A stretch of DNA of 64,000 nt from Bacillus massiliglaciei (GCF_900098925.1 NZ_LT622358.1:56187-120186); one strand, 5' to 3'; shown: positions 1 to 8,876, numbered from the stretch's first letter. Notes: generated by a model not told the origin, from the sequence alone. Numbers and translations are program-made.

Positions 1-3
1 TGT

Positions 4-1889
4 GTGCGCCCGGCATGGGTGCAGTCTATAGGGTGAGAGTCCCGAACCATGAAGGCAGTAGTAATGGTTAGCTTAACGCAAGGGTGTCTGTGGTGACGCA
101 GAATCTGAAGGAAGCGAGCGGCAAACCTCCGGTCTGAGGAACACGAACTTCATATAAGGCTAGGTACCATTGGATGAGTTTGCACAACAAAACGAAGTCC
201 TTACTGCCGAAGGTGGTACAGAGTAAATGAAGCAGATAGATGGAGGGAAAGACTGTACTCTTACCCGGGGAGGTCTGATTGGAACGCCAAGTTCCCTTGG
301 TAACCTATCCAGCGATGGACAGCTGAACAATCAGAAGTCAGCCGAGGTCATAGTACCATTCCAACTCGAGATGGAATGGGAAGGACTGAACTATTAGGAA
401 GAACGAGAACTAGGCATATAATTCCTGTATAGAAGCAGACAATCCGAAAGGACTTACTTGAAGGAGGAAGTGGTGAATTCCACAGGGGACTTCATGAGGG
501 TGGAGCAGGAATAACATAATTAGATTTCTACGTTCACGTCGAAAGGAAATATCACATGTTAATGGATCTGATTCTGTCACGGGAAAACTTAATAGAAGCA
601 CTTAAACGTGTGGAGAAGAACAAAGGGAGTCACGGCATAGATGGAATGTCCGTAAAATCCCTACGAAGACATCTCTATGAGAACTGGGAAACTCTTTGTG
701 ATTCATTAAGGGAAGGTACCTATCAACCTAACCCAGTCCGTCGAGTCGAAATCCCGAAACCGAACGGTGGAGTAAGATTACTAGGAATACCTACCGTGAC
801 AGACCGGTTCATTCAACAGGCTATCGCCCAAGTTCTAACCCCACTTCTTGACCCAACCTTCTCAGAACATAGTTATGGGTTTAGACCAAATAGAAGAGGT
901 CATGATGCGGTTCGTAAAGCAAGGGAATATATAAGTGAAGGTTATAGATGGGTGATTGACATGGACTTGGAGAAATTCTTTGATAGAGTCAATCATGATA
1001 AGTTAATGGGGATATTAGCAAGTAGAATCCAAGACCGGCAGGTCTTGAAACTTATACGGAAATATCTCCAAGCAGGAATTATGATGAATGGTGTAGTCTA
1101 TGATGCAGAAGAAGGAACACCACAAGGAGGTCCACTGAGCCCCCTTCTTTCGAATATCCTTTTGGATAAACTTGATAAAGAGTTAGAAAGGAGAGGTCAC
1201 AAGTTTGTCCGCTACGCCGATGATTGTAATATTTACATGAAATCGAAGAAAGCTGGAGAACGAGTGATGAACTCAATTACATGCTTTATTGAGCAGAAAT
1301 TAAAGCTCAAAGTAAATAGAGAAAAGTCAGCAGTTGATCGCCCGTGGAAACGAAAGTTTCTTGGCTTTAGCTTTACGGTCAATAAGAAACCGAAGGTTCG
1401 AATAGCCAATGAAAGTATTAAAAGGCTTAAGGCTAAAATACGGGAGTTAACCTCCCGTTCTAAACAAATTCCTATGGAAGTTAGAATCGAGAAACTAAAT
1501 CAATATCTAACGGGATGGTGTGGATATTTTGCATTGGCTGATACACCAAGTAAATTTAAAGAATTTGATGAGTGGATTAGACGGAGACTCCGTATGCTTG
1601 AATGGAAACAATGGAAGAAACCGAGGACAAGAGTAAGAAAACTCAAAGGTCTAGGTGTCCCTGACCAAAAGGCATATGAATGGGGAAACTCCAGAAAGAA
1701 ATATTGGAGAATAGCCTGTAGTCCAATCTTACACAAAACCCTCAATAACTTGTATTGGAGTCACCGAGGGTTGAAAAGTTTATATAATCGATATGAATTT
1801 CTGCGTCAAACTTAATGGAACCGCCGTATACCGAACGGTACGTACGGTGGTGTGAGAGGTCGGGGGTTAATCACCCCCTCCTACTCGAT
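4..1889 (+). mobile_element. Group IIC intron, complete
   Basis: Self-splicing retroelement. The 5' end (GTGCGCCCGGCATGGG) and the domain I sequence that follows closely match the Oceanobacillus iheyensis group IIC intron as I remember it. Domain V lies at about 1818-1850 and contains the catalytic CGC triad and a GTAC-rich stem. Domain VI and the 3' end (CTACTCGAT) finish near 1889. The open reading frame sits in the domain IV position. I set the start at base 4 because it gives the GTGCG consensus and aligns with the second, truncated copy at 29298. The upstream insertion context is outside the window. Boundaries are accurate to a few bases. Confidence 0.9.
556..1815 (+). CDS. ltrA: Group II intron reverse transcriptase/maturase
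   Basis: 419-residue intron-encoded protein that stabilises intron RNA folding and copies it into DNA during retrohoming. Visible reverse transcriptase blocks include the RWVIDMDLEKFFD segment (about 131-143), GTPQGGPLSPLL (188-199) and the catalytic YADD at 220-223. The maturase (X) domain follows at about 300-370 (LTGWCGYF and the basic stretch after it). No HNH endonuclease domain follows, as expected for class C introns, which insert beside terminator hairpins or into single-stranded DNA. The frame is intact, so the element may be active. The start ATG follows a purine-rich stretch (GAAAGGAAA). Confidence 0.95.
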   Translation: MLMDLILSRENLIEALKRVEKNKGSHGIDGMSVKSLRRHLYENWETLCDSLREGTYQPNPVRRVEIPKPNGGVRLLGIPTVTDRFIQQAIAQVLTPLLDPTFSEHSYGFRPNRRGHDAVRKAREYISEGYRWVIDMDLEKFFDRVNHDKLMGILASRIQDRQVLKLIRKYLQAGIMMNGVVYDAEEGTPQGGPLSPLLSNILLDKLDKELERRGHKFVRYADDCNIYMKSKKAGERVMNSITCFIEQKLKLKVNREKSAVDRPWKRKFLGFSFTVNKKPKVRIANESIKRLKAKIRELTSRSKQIPMEVRIEKLNQYLTGWCGYFALADTPSKFKEFDEWIRRRLRMLEWKQWKKPRTRVRKLKGLGVPDQKAYEWGNSRKKYWRIACSPILHKTLNNLYWSHRGLKSLYNRYEFLRQT

Positions 1890-2261
1890 TTTCACTTTGC
1901 CTGTCCATGATTTGAATCCGCCTTTAAGGTGATACAGTTCCTTATACCCTTTTCGATGCAGCATTTGAGCAGCGCGGCCGCTGATCAGTTCGCTTTGAGC
2001 ATAAAGATAGACGGGTTTATCCGGCCTGATTTCAATAAGACGGGTTTTCATTTGAGTCATCGGGATATTGCGGGCTCCCAGGATATGGCCGTTATTGAAA
2101 TCGTTCGGCTCTCTCACATCAATAAGCTGGGCTTTCCGATAGCCTGAAATGAATTCTTCCTGTGTCAGGGTCTTGACAATCCGTCGCTGGCGCAGCCAAT
2201 TGAAAACGGAGTATAAAATAATCAGGACTAGAACAATGATCAGTGTATACAAAACTTCCAA
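1881..2261 (-). CDS. yqhL: YqhL, membrane-anchored rhodanese-like protein
   Basis: Single-domain rhodanese fold behind one N-terminal membrane helix (LEVLYTLIIVLVLIILY). I chose the TTG start at 2261 because GGAAAGGAG lies just upstream of it. This gives 126 residues, the length I recall for B. subtilis YqhL; an upstream in-frame ATG (2291) would place that Shine-Dalgarno inside the gene. The usual catalytic cysteine loop reads YLYAQSEL, and the protein contains no cysteine at all, so sulfurtransferase activity is doubtful. The last two codons and the stop lie within the antisense of the intron 3' end, so the C-terminus was probably altered by the insertion. In B. subtilis the next genes are lipM and mntR; here nrdJ follows, divergent. 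Confidence 0.85.
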   Translation of the reverse strand: MEVLYTLIIVLVLIILYSVFNWLRQRRIVKTLTQEEFISGYRKAQLIDVREPNDFNNGHILGARNIPMTQMKTRLIEIRPDKPVYLYAQSELISGRAAQMLHRKGYKELYHLKGGFKSWTGKVKIE

Positions 2262-2600
2262 AGGTAAAACTCCTTTCCAACTAAACAGCATAAGACATCC
2301 TTTATTATATAGGTGAGCCGTACAATAATCAAAATAATTTTATAATGGAAGATGCTGCGGTTTTCAGCCGCTTAGCCTGACTCCATATTTTGTGACAGTT
2401 TTTAAAAAAAATTCAGCGAAACTAGAGCATATTATTTGCTTTGTTATTATGACGCGGCTCAGGATATCCTTTTGAAAATGCAACTGCGAAATTTAATGAA
2501 AATGCTCGAAAATGAAAGGGAAAACTGTCGAAAACTCCTTTTTCCTATCTTTTTTAAAGGGGAACTAAGTTTGACAAAGTCAGATTGATGTTATTCGCAA

Positions 2601-2649
2601 ACACAATATCTAGTATTGTTATTTTAAAAGTGAATACTATATATTGATA
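2601..2649 (+). promoter_or_regulatory. Tandem NrdR-box-like sites upstream of nrdJ
   Basis: Two near-palindromes match the NrdR operator (acaCWATATaTWGtgt): 2601-2616 with core CAATATCTAG and 2634-2649 with core CTATATATTG. Their starts are 33 bp apart, about three helical turns, the spacing seen for cooperative NrdR binding. The second overlaps a possible -35 (TTGATA, 2644-2649) with TAGATT 17 bp further on. NrdR is the (d)ATP-sensing repressor of ribonucleotide reductase genes, so repression of nrdJ by NrdR is the natural reading. The spacing and cores are read directly; binding is inferred. Confidence 0.7.
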
Positions 2650-2769
2650 AAGCGGCGTTTATATGATAGATTAATGGGTATCTAAAAAAACTAACGTATA
2701 CGCTGTAAGTATACATAAAAATTCGTGCATCAAGAGAAGCAACAATTTTTATTAAAGGGAGAGGTCTTA

Positions 2770-5328
2770 ATGTCGGCTGTAATAAATCAATCAATGAAAA
2801 TCAATGTGGAGAGGCTTAATAAGGATATTTCGCTGTTTCCTCAGGTTCACCCCATCACACCGGAGATGAGCATCACGCACAAAGGGGTATCCCGCCTTGT
2901 CATGATTGACCGGTATTCGTTTAAGGATACGGAAAAAATCACACTTGGAAAAGGAGACTTCGTCGTTCTGACCATTAAAGAAGATCCTAAATTTCCAGCC
3001 AGAGGGCTTGGAATTATCGTGGATATCGATTGGGAAACGAAAAAAGCCGATGTGCTTGTTGATGAAGAATTCCGTGCTGTATTGGATACTGCAGAAGAAA
3101 GAGAAACGGGAGTGGTCAGCCGATCATTGGATGTAATTGAAAAGCCGCTTGAGATCTTTTATGAACAAATTGCAAAACGGAATGCAACCGGACTGGCAGC
3201 TGTTGAAACGACAGAAGAAAAACGTGCGGAGTGGTTTGAAAAGTTCTATGAAGAGCTTAAAAACAAGAATTTCATTCCGGCTGGCCGTGTTTTATACGGA
3301 GCCGGAGCAGATACAGATGTGACCTATTTCAACTGTTATGTGATGCCTTTCGTACCGGATTCACGGGAAGGGATTTCTGAGCACCGCAAACAGGTAATGG
3401 AAATTATGAGCCGAGGCGGAGGCGTTGGAACGAACGGGTCGACCCTCAGACCGAGGAACGCACTGGCAAGAGGCGTAAACGGGAAATCTTCCGGGTCGGT
3501 TTCATGGCTGGACGATATTGCGAAGCTCACTCATCTGGTTGAACAGGGCGGAAGCAGACGCGGAGCGCAAATGATCATGCTGGCTGACTGGCATCCGGAT
3601 ATTGTTGAATTCATCATTTCGAAGATGCAGAATCCGCGTATTCTTCGTTTCTTAGTGGAGAACACAAAGGATGAAGCGATTAAGAAGCTGGCAATGGACA
3701 AACTGAAGTTCACTCCGCTTACTGAGCAGGAAGCGAACATGTATCAGGGAATTGTTAATTATAAGCAAATTCCGGGGCTCGGCGGTTTCAACATGAGCAT
3801 TATCGAAGATGCCGAGGAAAAGCTGCAGACTGGCGGAACGTACAGTGTGCATAACCCTGAGTTCCTTACAGGAGCTAATATTTCCGTATGCCTGACAAAG
3901 GAATTCATGGAGGCTGTGGAACAAGACGGGATGTATGAACTGCGTTTTCCTGATGTCGAAGCATATGATGCGGAAGAAATGGCTGTCTATAATGAACAGT
4001 GGCATCAAGTGGGGGACGTGCGTGAGTGGGAAAAGCTTGGCCATAAGAATCGGGTATACCGGAAGATCCGGGCCAAAGAGCTATGGAATCTGATTAATAT
4101 TTGTGCAACCTATTCAGCGGAACCCGGCATTTTCTTTATTGATAATGCCAATGATATGACCAATGCTAAGGCATACGGCCAGCAGGTTGTGGCCACTAAC
4201 CCTTGCGGTGAGCAGCCTTTGGCTCCGTACTCGGTCTGCAACCTTGCAGCAGTGAACCTTGCTGAGATGGCAGATAAGGAAACCAAAACGGTCAATTATG
4301 AGAAGCTGAAGCGGACTGTGGAAATCGGTGTCAGAATGCAGGATAACGTGATTGATGCTACACCATATTTCCTTGAAGAGAATAAAAAGCAGGCACTCGG
4401 TGAAAGAAGGGTAGGACTTGGAGTCATGGGACTTCATGATCTGCTTATATACTGTGAAGCAGAATACGGTTCGAAACAGGGCAATGAGCTTGTAGACAAG
4501 GTGTTTGAAACAATTGCTACGACTGCTTACAGAACCTCTATTGAGCTTGCAAAAGAAAAAGGAAGCTTTCCTTTCCTTGCAGGCGAGAATAAAGAGGCAA
4601 CAAACCGTCTACGCCAGCGTTTCACGGAGACAGGCTTCATGAAAAAAATGCCTGAGGATATCCGCGAAGGCATCAAAGAAAACGGTATCCGGAATTCACA
4701 TCTGCTTACAGTGGCACCGACAGGAAGCACTGGTACAATGGTAGGTGTTTCAACCGGACTGGAGCCATATTTCTCCTTTACGTATTTCCGCAGCGGCCGA
4801 TTAGGGAAATTTATTGAAGTGAAAGCAGATATTGTTCAAGAGTATTTGGAGCAGAATCCTGAAGCAGATGCAGACAATCTTCCTAAATGGTTCGTTTCTG
4901 CAATGGAGCTTCCGCCGGAAGCCCATGCTGATGTACAATGCATTATTCAGCGCTGGATCGACAGTTCAATCAGTAAAACGGTAAATGCTCCGAAAGGATA
5001 CACCGTGGAAGAGGTTCAGAAAGTGTATGAACGTCTCTATAAAGGCGGAGCAAAAGGCGGCACTGTCTATGTTGACGGCAGCCGTGACACCCAAGTCCTA
5101 ACGCTTAAAGCAGAAGAAAATCATTTTGATCAAAAGGAGCAGCCGGTTGGGCGGGAAGAAAAGAAGGTTGTCCTTGTAGATACCATTGATGAACTTCGCT
5201 CGACAAATGTAACCATCGGCTCAGAGGTCGGTAACACTTGTCCTGTCTGCAGACAAGGTGAAGTGCAAGACCTTGGCGGCTGCAACACCTGCACAAACTG
5301 CGGTGCGCAGCTGAAATGCGGATTGTAA
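2770..5328 (+). CDS. nrdJ: Adenosylcobalamin-dependent (class II) ribonucleotide reductase
   Basis: Reduces ribonucleotides to deoxyribonucleotides with a coenzyme-B12-generated thiyl radical, independent of oxygen. The start ATG at 2770 follows GGGAGAGGTC; this gives 852 residues, within the range of class II enzymes. Seen in the sequence: an early redox cysteine (FNCYVMP), the NPCGEQPL loop carrying the radical cysteine and catalytic glutamate, the APTGSTG phosphate-binding segment, and a C-terminal four-cysteine zinc finger (CPVC...CNTCTNC) before a final KCGL. It stands alone, divergent from yqhL, behind two NrdR-box-like sites. It lies between yqhL and the accessory island and has the GC-richer codon use of the core genes. 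Confidence 0.95.
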   Translation: MSAVINQSMKINVERLNKDISLFPQVHPITPEMSITHKGVSRLVMIDRYSFKDTEKITLGKGDFVVLTIKEDPKFPARGLGIIVDIDWETKKADVLVDEEFRAVLDTAEERETGVVSRSLDVIEKPLEIFYEQIAKRNATGLAAVETTEEKRAEWFEKFYEELKNKNFIPAGRVLYGAGADTDVTYFNCYVMPFVPDSREGISEHRKQVMEIMSRGGGVGTNGSTLRPRNALARGVNGKSSGSVSWLDDIAKLTHLVEQGGSRRGAQMIMLADWHPDIVEFIISKMQNPRILRFLVENTKDEAIKKLAMDKLKFTPLTEQEANMYQGIVNYKQIPGLGGFNMSIIEDAEEKLQTGGTYSVHNPEFLTGANISVCLTKEFMEAVEQDGMYELRFPDVEAYDAEEMAVYNEQWHQVGDVREWEKLGHKNRVYRKIRAKELWNLINICATYSAEPGIFFIDNANDMTNAKAYGQQVVATNPCGEQPLAPYSVCNLAAVNLAEMADKETKTVNYEKLKRTVEIGVRMQDNVIDATPYFLEENKKQALGERRVGLGVMGLHDLLIYCEAEYGSKQGNELVDKVFETIATTAYRTSIELAKEKGSFPFLAGENKEATNRLRQRFTETGFMKKMPEDIREGIKENGIRNSHLLTVAPTGSTGTMVGVSTGLEPYFSFTYFRSGRLGKFIEVKADIVQEYLEQNPEADADNLPKWFVSAMELPPEAHADVQCIIQRWIDSSISKTVNAPKGYTVEEVQKVYERLYKGGAKGGTVYVDGSRDTQVLTLKAEENHFDQKEQPVGREEKKVVLVDTIDELRSTNVTIGSEVGNTCPVCRQGEVQDLGGCNTCTNCGAQLKCGL

Positions 5329-5341
5329 AATAAAGCGATAT

Positions 5342-5437
5342 TGTGGCTTTGTAGCTTTGAAATAAAGTTGCGATGTTTGTAAAAAAGTCGCGAAGAAATA
5401 CCTCTTTGGATAATATTGTCTAAAGGGGTATTTTTTT
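5342..5437 (+). mobile_element. Possible Tn7-like transposon end with hairpin
   Basis: Starts TGTGG, the terminal pattern of Tn7-type elements, followed by TTGTAGCTTTGAAATAAAG at 5349-5367. That block recurs (same or reverse orientation) at 9256-9274, 25561-25579 and, less exactly, 30441-30455, as transposase-binding repeats would. A hairpin (ACCTCTTT...AAAGGGGT, then seven T) at 5398-5437 ends directly before the tnsA start codon. The assignment rests on its position in front of tnsA; I cannot show target-site duplications. Confidence 0.45.
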
Positions 5438-5582
5438 ATGTCTAAAAGAACAAAAACATCAAAAATCGATAAATAGATTAGAGAAGGTCGTGTATCCGGG
5501 ATTGGCTTAGATTATAAACCGTGGCTGAATATACAAGATGTCTCTTCGTTGGGTCGCTCTACTCGATTGAAAGGAATCAAAA
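5438..5582 (+). pseudogene. TnsA-like transposon endonuclease, N-terminal remnant
   Basis: The first 48 codons read MSKRTKTSKIDK, stop, IREGR, then SGIGLDYKPWL and SSLGRSTRLKGIK, which is the N-terminus of Tn7-type TnsA endonucleases (TnsA cuts the 5' ends during Tn7 cut-and-paste). A TAG at 5474-5476 replaces what should be tryptophan, and the frame breaks off at about 5582, where a Tn3-family tnpA fragment on the other strand begins. It is therefore doubly inactivated. No TnsB, TnsC or TnsD partner is present. Confidence 0.75.
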
Positions 5583-5588
5583 AATTGC

Positions 5589-5945
5589 ATTAATAATTAT
5601 GTTCAATGCACTGGCTCTCTGGAGCAGATGTTGTAAAGTTCGTTCCCGAAGCTCCCCTTGTTTCCCAAAGGAAATTGCTCTTGCAAGACCATTCATCGCT
5701 TCTCCTTTATTTAATCCTTTTTAAATTTCTCCTTAAAGTTTCTCTTGAAAGGTAATTAAGAATAAAGATCGTCTTTTCTTTTCTTCCCATCTCGCGAAAA
5801 GCTGTAGCTAAACTGTTTTGCCTTGAATAAGAGCCTAGCTTCCCCATAATAAGTGAGGCTGAGACTGTCCCTTCTCTTATAGAATGTGCTAACCGTAAAA
5901 CGTCCTCATAATTTTCCTTACTCTAAATGGATTCTTTATGAAGCT
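5589..5945 (-). pseudogene. tnpA: Tn3-family transposase (TnpA) C-terminal remnant
   Basis: Reading the minus strand from about 5919 gives YEDVLRLAHSIREGTVSASL, IMGKLGSYSRQNSLATA and FREMGRKEKTIFILNYL; then, after a two-base frameshift near 5725, GEAMNGLARAISFGKQGEL and LQRASALNIIIN. This is the conserved C-terminal part of Tn3-family transposases of the Tn1546 type. The upstream half and the extreme C-terminus are missing. A homologous fragment of the same stretch lies at 24912-25045 and an upstream fragment on the other strand at 31724-31900. Confidence 0.85.
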
Positions 5946-6089
5946 AGTCTAACAAGCGGGATATATAATTTGTTTTTGATTTTGAGCAGACTTCACCTTG
6001 ATGGACCTGTCCTTTTTTTATGCAACTGTCAGGCTTCTTTAGATAATGAAAACGGATTTATCAACGATGTTGTATAAAAACGGACAAGT

Positions 6090-6120
6090 TAACCCCCCTT
6101 GGCCAACCCAAGGGGGGTTA
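6090..6120. terminator. Strong bidirectional hairpin
   Basis: A perfect GC-rich inverted repeat (AACCCCCCTTGG / CCAAGGGGGGTT with a 5-base loop) followed by TTTAT. It lies 138 bases beyond the stop of the DsrE-like gene on the minus strand and beyond the transposase remnant, so it could insulate both. Nothing recognisable lies between 5946 and 6089. Confidence 0.75.
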
Positions 6121-6257
6121 TTTATACTCATCTTCTCAAACAATCATTATACCGACTGCCGACTGACATTCGTTTATGTATAGGAAACCATTCTTGTACT
6201 CTGTTTTTTTTATTGGTTCGGTTCACGTGATGCGTGCTTTATACGAATTCTCTTACA

Positions 6258-6614
6258 TTACAACGTAATAATTTCATAATCTTCGGAGATTAGTTTTGCT
6301 ATACTTGGGTGACCTTCGTAGTCATTTGCTGTAGAAATGCTGGCTTTTTGAACATCTTCCGTTGCTCCAAAAGCTCCAGCACAATATTCACAAGCCTCAA
6401 TGATACCAAAAGACTTCACTTTTTTGTATAACGGGTTCATTGGATGGTTTGTGTCTTCAAAACGACCAATCCATTGCGTCCCTTCACCATCGAATATTAA
6501 TCTCACTTTTCCGCCGGTAGCGTGGATTTCTTCTGAATACAACAATCCGTGGACGGCTCTTCCTAGTTCCTTTTCACTTGCGTGTACAAATATAGCTACT
6601 TTTTTCATCTTCAT
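6258..6614 (-). CDS. DsrE family protein
   Basis: 118-residue DsrE/DsrF-like fold protein. Beginning MKKVAIFVHASEKELGRAVH, it has the beta-alpha layout of small sulfur-relay or peroxiredoxin-like DsrE proteins. One cysteine pair (EACEYCAGAFG, about 80-90) is the likely redox or persulfide site. The ATG follows GGAGAGATGAA. It stands near a glutaredoxin pseudogene and a broken Crp/Fnr regulator, which together suggest a former redox or stress cassette. The substrate is unknown. Confidence 0.75.
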   Translation of the reverse strand: MKMKKVAIFVHASEKELGRAVHGLLYSEEIHATGGKVRLIFDGEGTQWIGRFEDTNHPMNPLYKKVKSFGIIEACEYCAGAFGATEDVQKASISTANDYEGHPSIAKLISEDYEIITL

Positions 6615-6786
6615 CTCTCCTTTGTGTTGCTGGCTTCATTATAGTCTGGTTTAAATAGCAATTCTGTAATCCAGTTCCTTTAATAAATGTGAACTAGCAT
6701 ACATTATGATGACCAATCATTAAGTTAGTCATGCATATCCTCTCCATGATAAAGTAAGAATAAACATATCATCCGGAGGTTGGCTC

Positions 6787-7029
6787 ATGATTAATAAACT
6801 GTGGTATTTGTCTCAAATTGAATCTTTACGAAGAATTTGGCGTGCTGGAGGATAACTTTCATCGAATAGCTCTTCCTCTGACTCATCAAGAAATCGGTAA
6901 CATGATAGGTGCTACTCTGAATCGGTAACCTCAACTATCAATGAACTAGTAAAGGAAGGATTGATTCGAACAGAACGCAAAAGCATTTCTATTCATCGTG
7001 AGCTGGCAAAAGAACAACTTTTTGACTAA
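6787..7029 (+). pseudogene. Crp/Fnr-family regulator, internally deleted
   Basis: Starts with a Shine-Dalgarno (CCGGAGG) and MINKLWYLSQIESL, typical of short Bacillus Crp/Fnr proteins, then jumps to the C-terminal helix-turn-helix: LEDNFHRIALPLTHQEIGNM, an IGAT-type recognition helix region, then STINELVKEGLIRTERKSIS and ...KEQLFD before TAA at 7027. The cyclic-nucleotide-binding barrel is missing and the frame is broken in two places. Only about 80 codons of a usual ~230 remain. Divergent from the DsrE gene, so it may once have controlled it. Confidence 0.75.
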
Positions 7030-7165
7030 GGAAAGGCAACCCTGAGCACTTCTTCAGGTTTTTTATTCGCTGTGAATGTGAACTATATTTCGGTCATGTT
7101 TGCTTTGATTCTGTAAACTGAAAGTGTTCAGTAAAGAAAAAAACAATAAACAGATGTTTTTTCTC

Positions 7166-7407
7166 ATGAAAATAATAACCCTGTATGTCAGTGACCATTG
7201 CGAGTCATGTGAAAAGGTATTGCACTATTTCAAAGAAAAAGATTTTCCGTATGAAGTCATCAATGTTGCTTACGATCAACTGATGTTTGACCGAATGCTA
7301 AGCGAGGGGGCATTGCAACGCCTTTTATTGTGTTGGATGGACAAGTTTTTCATGTGTTTGACCGGGATAAAATTGAGGCTTTTCTAAACACGTCAAAAGA
7401 TGTGTAA
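7166..7407 (+). pseudogene. Glutaredoxin-like protein, single frameshift
   Basis: MKIITLYVSDHCESCEKVL gives a glutaredoxin/thioredoxin-fold start with a CxxC at residues 12-15 (C-E-S-C). The frame is lost at a run of five G at about 7307-7311; adding one G restores GIATPFIVLDGQVFHVFDRD and the C-terminal helix to TAA at 7405-7407, an 80-residue product of normal length with the cis-proline loop (ATPF). It may be a real mutation, phase variation or a sequencing error in the G-run. Confidence 0.7.
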
Positions 7408-7541
7408 ATAATGAAGGCGGCTGAAAATCGTGTTCATCAGACAACTCCATACTATGGGAGACTTGCATCATTTCATCGACCAAGAAAAACTCTGCTTTTT
7501 TGGGACTGACCCCCGTTAGTGAGACAGGGATCAAAACACCT

Positions 7542-8342
7542 TCAATCAGCCAATTGCCGATATTGTATCGGTGATTGGTTGTTTAGTTTTGTTTGAATGC
7601 GAATGTTGTTATAATAATAAATGTATTCTTCGACAGTTCGCTCTACGATTGCCGTCGTAGTTCGGTTCACGCTGTCGAGGTTGAACGTTTCAGACTTTAG
7701 TGAGGAATGAAACGATTCGATAGGGGCATTATCAGCGGGCGTTCCTTTCCGGGACATGCTCATGGTAATGCCTTTTGCTTTAACCGCCTGTTGATATTCG
7801 TATGAAGTATAAACAGAACCCTGATCACTATGTAATACACAATTCTCCGGTAAGGCCGGGAGCTGATCGAGTGTATCTAATACGAAGGCTGTATTCTGTC
7901 TATCTCCAATCGTTAAAGCAATGACTTGTCCGTTGTACAAGTCTAATATACTGGAAAGATACAATTGTTTCTGCCCATAAGGCAAATAAGTTATGTCTGT
8001 CACAAGTTTTTCGAGTGGACGATCGGACTGGAAGTTCCGATCTAATATGTTTTCTGCGACGGCATAAGGTTGGCCTGTGTTCGTTCGCTTCTTCTCTTTC
8101 ACTCTGCACTGCCAGCCATTCTCCTGCATAATACGCTGCACCGCTTTACGATTAATGCACTTTTCCTGATTTAGTACCGCTGTAATCTTCCGATATCCAT
8201 ATCGAAATTTATGTGCTTTACACAACGCGCCGATCTGAGATTCAAATTCACGTTTCTCATGGTAGGTATTCCTGTTTGCCTTCCAACGATAATAGGTAGC
8301 TCTGGAAACCCCTAGATGAAGACAAATATCCTTGACACTCAT
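7542..8342 (-). CDS. IS3-family transposase OrfB (catalytic DDE part)
   Basis: 266 residues from an internal ATG, normally made as the C-terminal half of an OrfAB fusion. It has a helix-turn-helix start (LHLGVSRATYYRW), the HTH_21 segment (YGYRKITAVLN) and the rve integrase core. The DDE triad is visible: Asp in VTDITYLPY, Asp in LHSDQGSVYTS and Glu in APIESFHSSLKSE. It is intact to its natural end (NNQSPIQYRQLAD). Confidence 0.92.
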   Translation of the reverse strand: MSVKDICLHLGVSRATYYRWKANRNTYHEKREFESQIGALCKAHKFRYGYRKITAVLNQEKCINRKAVQRIMQENGWQCRVKEKKRTNTGQPYAVAENILDRNFQSDRPLEKLVTDITYLPYGQKQLYLSSILDLYNGQVIALTIGDRQNTAFVLDTLDQLPALPENCVLHSDQGSVYTSYEYQQAVKAKGITMSMSRKGTPADNAPIESFHSSLKSETFNLDSVNRTTTAIVERTVEEYIYYYNNIRIQTKLNNQSPIQYRQLAD

Positions 8343-8359
8343 CGTCTCACGTAATTCCT

Positions 8360-8692
8360 CTACAAGCTGGATTGTCGTTTCTCTATCAACATCCTTTCCA
8401 ATTCCTTGTACTTTTTTAAAACTTCATTTTGTTGTCTTAAAAAGCGATTCTCTGCTTGTAATTTTTCCATCTCTGAAGAGTAAAAGGGCCCTTTCCCGAA
8501 CGTATATTGCTTACCAACAGGCTGTTCAAACCGATTGATTTCTCCAGCTTTATACCATCTAACCCAGGTTTGAATCTGTGTTTTATTCTTGATATTTAAC
8601 TCGTGCATTATCTCTTTTACGGACACCCCTGCCAGTCTCATTTCTACTGCCTTCTGTTTTATTTCCACTGGATAGCTCACTCTTGTCCCCAT
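8360..8692 (-). CDS. IS3-family OrfA with frameshift signal
   Basis: 110 residues from ATG 8692, behind GGAGGTG. N-terminal helix-turn-helix (VEMRLAGVSVKEIMHELNIK) for end recognition and a C-terminal leucine-zipper-like stretch. An A-AAA-AAG slippery heptamer lies at 8411-8417 (minus strand), in the codons L-K-K. A -1 shift there enters a frame that stays open through to OrfB, so the transposase is probably made as OrfAB. Confidence 0.88.
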   Translation of the reverse strand: MGTRVSYPVEIKQKAVEMRLAGVSVKEIMHELNIKNKTQIQTWVRWYKAGEINRFEQPVGKQYTFGKGPFYSSEMEKLQAENRFLRQQNEVLKKYKELERMLIEKRQSSL

Positions 8693-8876
8693 AAAAAAAC
8701 ACCTCCAAGTCTTATTTCGGATAACAATCATCCGTTTTCAACCTTGAAGGTGTTTTTTATTTGTCTCAACCTAAGGGGTCAGTCCCTTTAGCAGATGTTT
8801 TTTTATATGAGAAGATGATTAGCCCTAGATCATTAATCCAAATATATTTGACTCATAATTTTTTAAGGGAAGATTA

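Larger units (their letters stand above)
7502..8786 (-). mobile_element. IS3-family insertion sequence, intact
   Basis: Bounded by terminal inverted repeats: GGGACTGACCCC at 7502-7513 and its complement GGGGTCAGTCCC at 8775-8786. The flanks read TTT on both sides, a plausible 3-bp target duplication. It holds two reading frames (orfA 8360-8692, orfB 7542-8342) joined by a programmed -1 frameshift. All parts look complete, so the element may be mobile. Confidence 0.9.

Noticed and set aside
1079..1745. Minus-strand open frames across the intron reverse transcriptase
   Set aside because: They lie antisense to a strongly conserved protein and have no ribosome site or family pattern.
2692..2725. 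Cobalamin riboswitch ahead of nrdJ
   Set aside because: The leader is AT-rich with no B12-box-like segment; the GTATAC repeat there is too short.
3137..5296. Several open frames on both strands inside nrdJ
   Set aside because: Shadows of the real 852-residue gene.
5521..5724. 67-codon plus-strand frame, with a partial twin at 24760-24972
   Set aside because: The similarity is explained by the Tn3 tnpA fragments on the opposite strand; the plus frame is not a gene.
5886..6077. 63-codon plus-strand frame
   Set aside because: No Shine-Dalgarno, low-complexity content and overlap with the transposase remnant.
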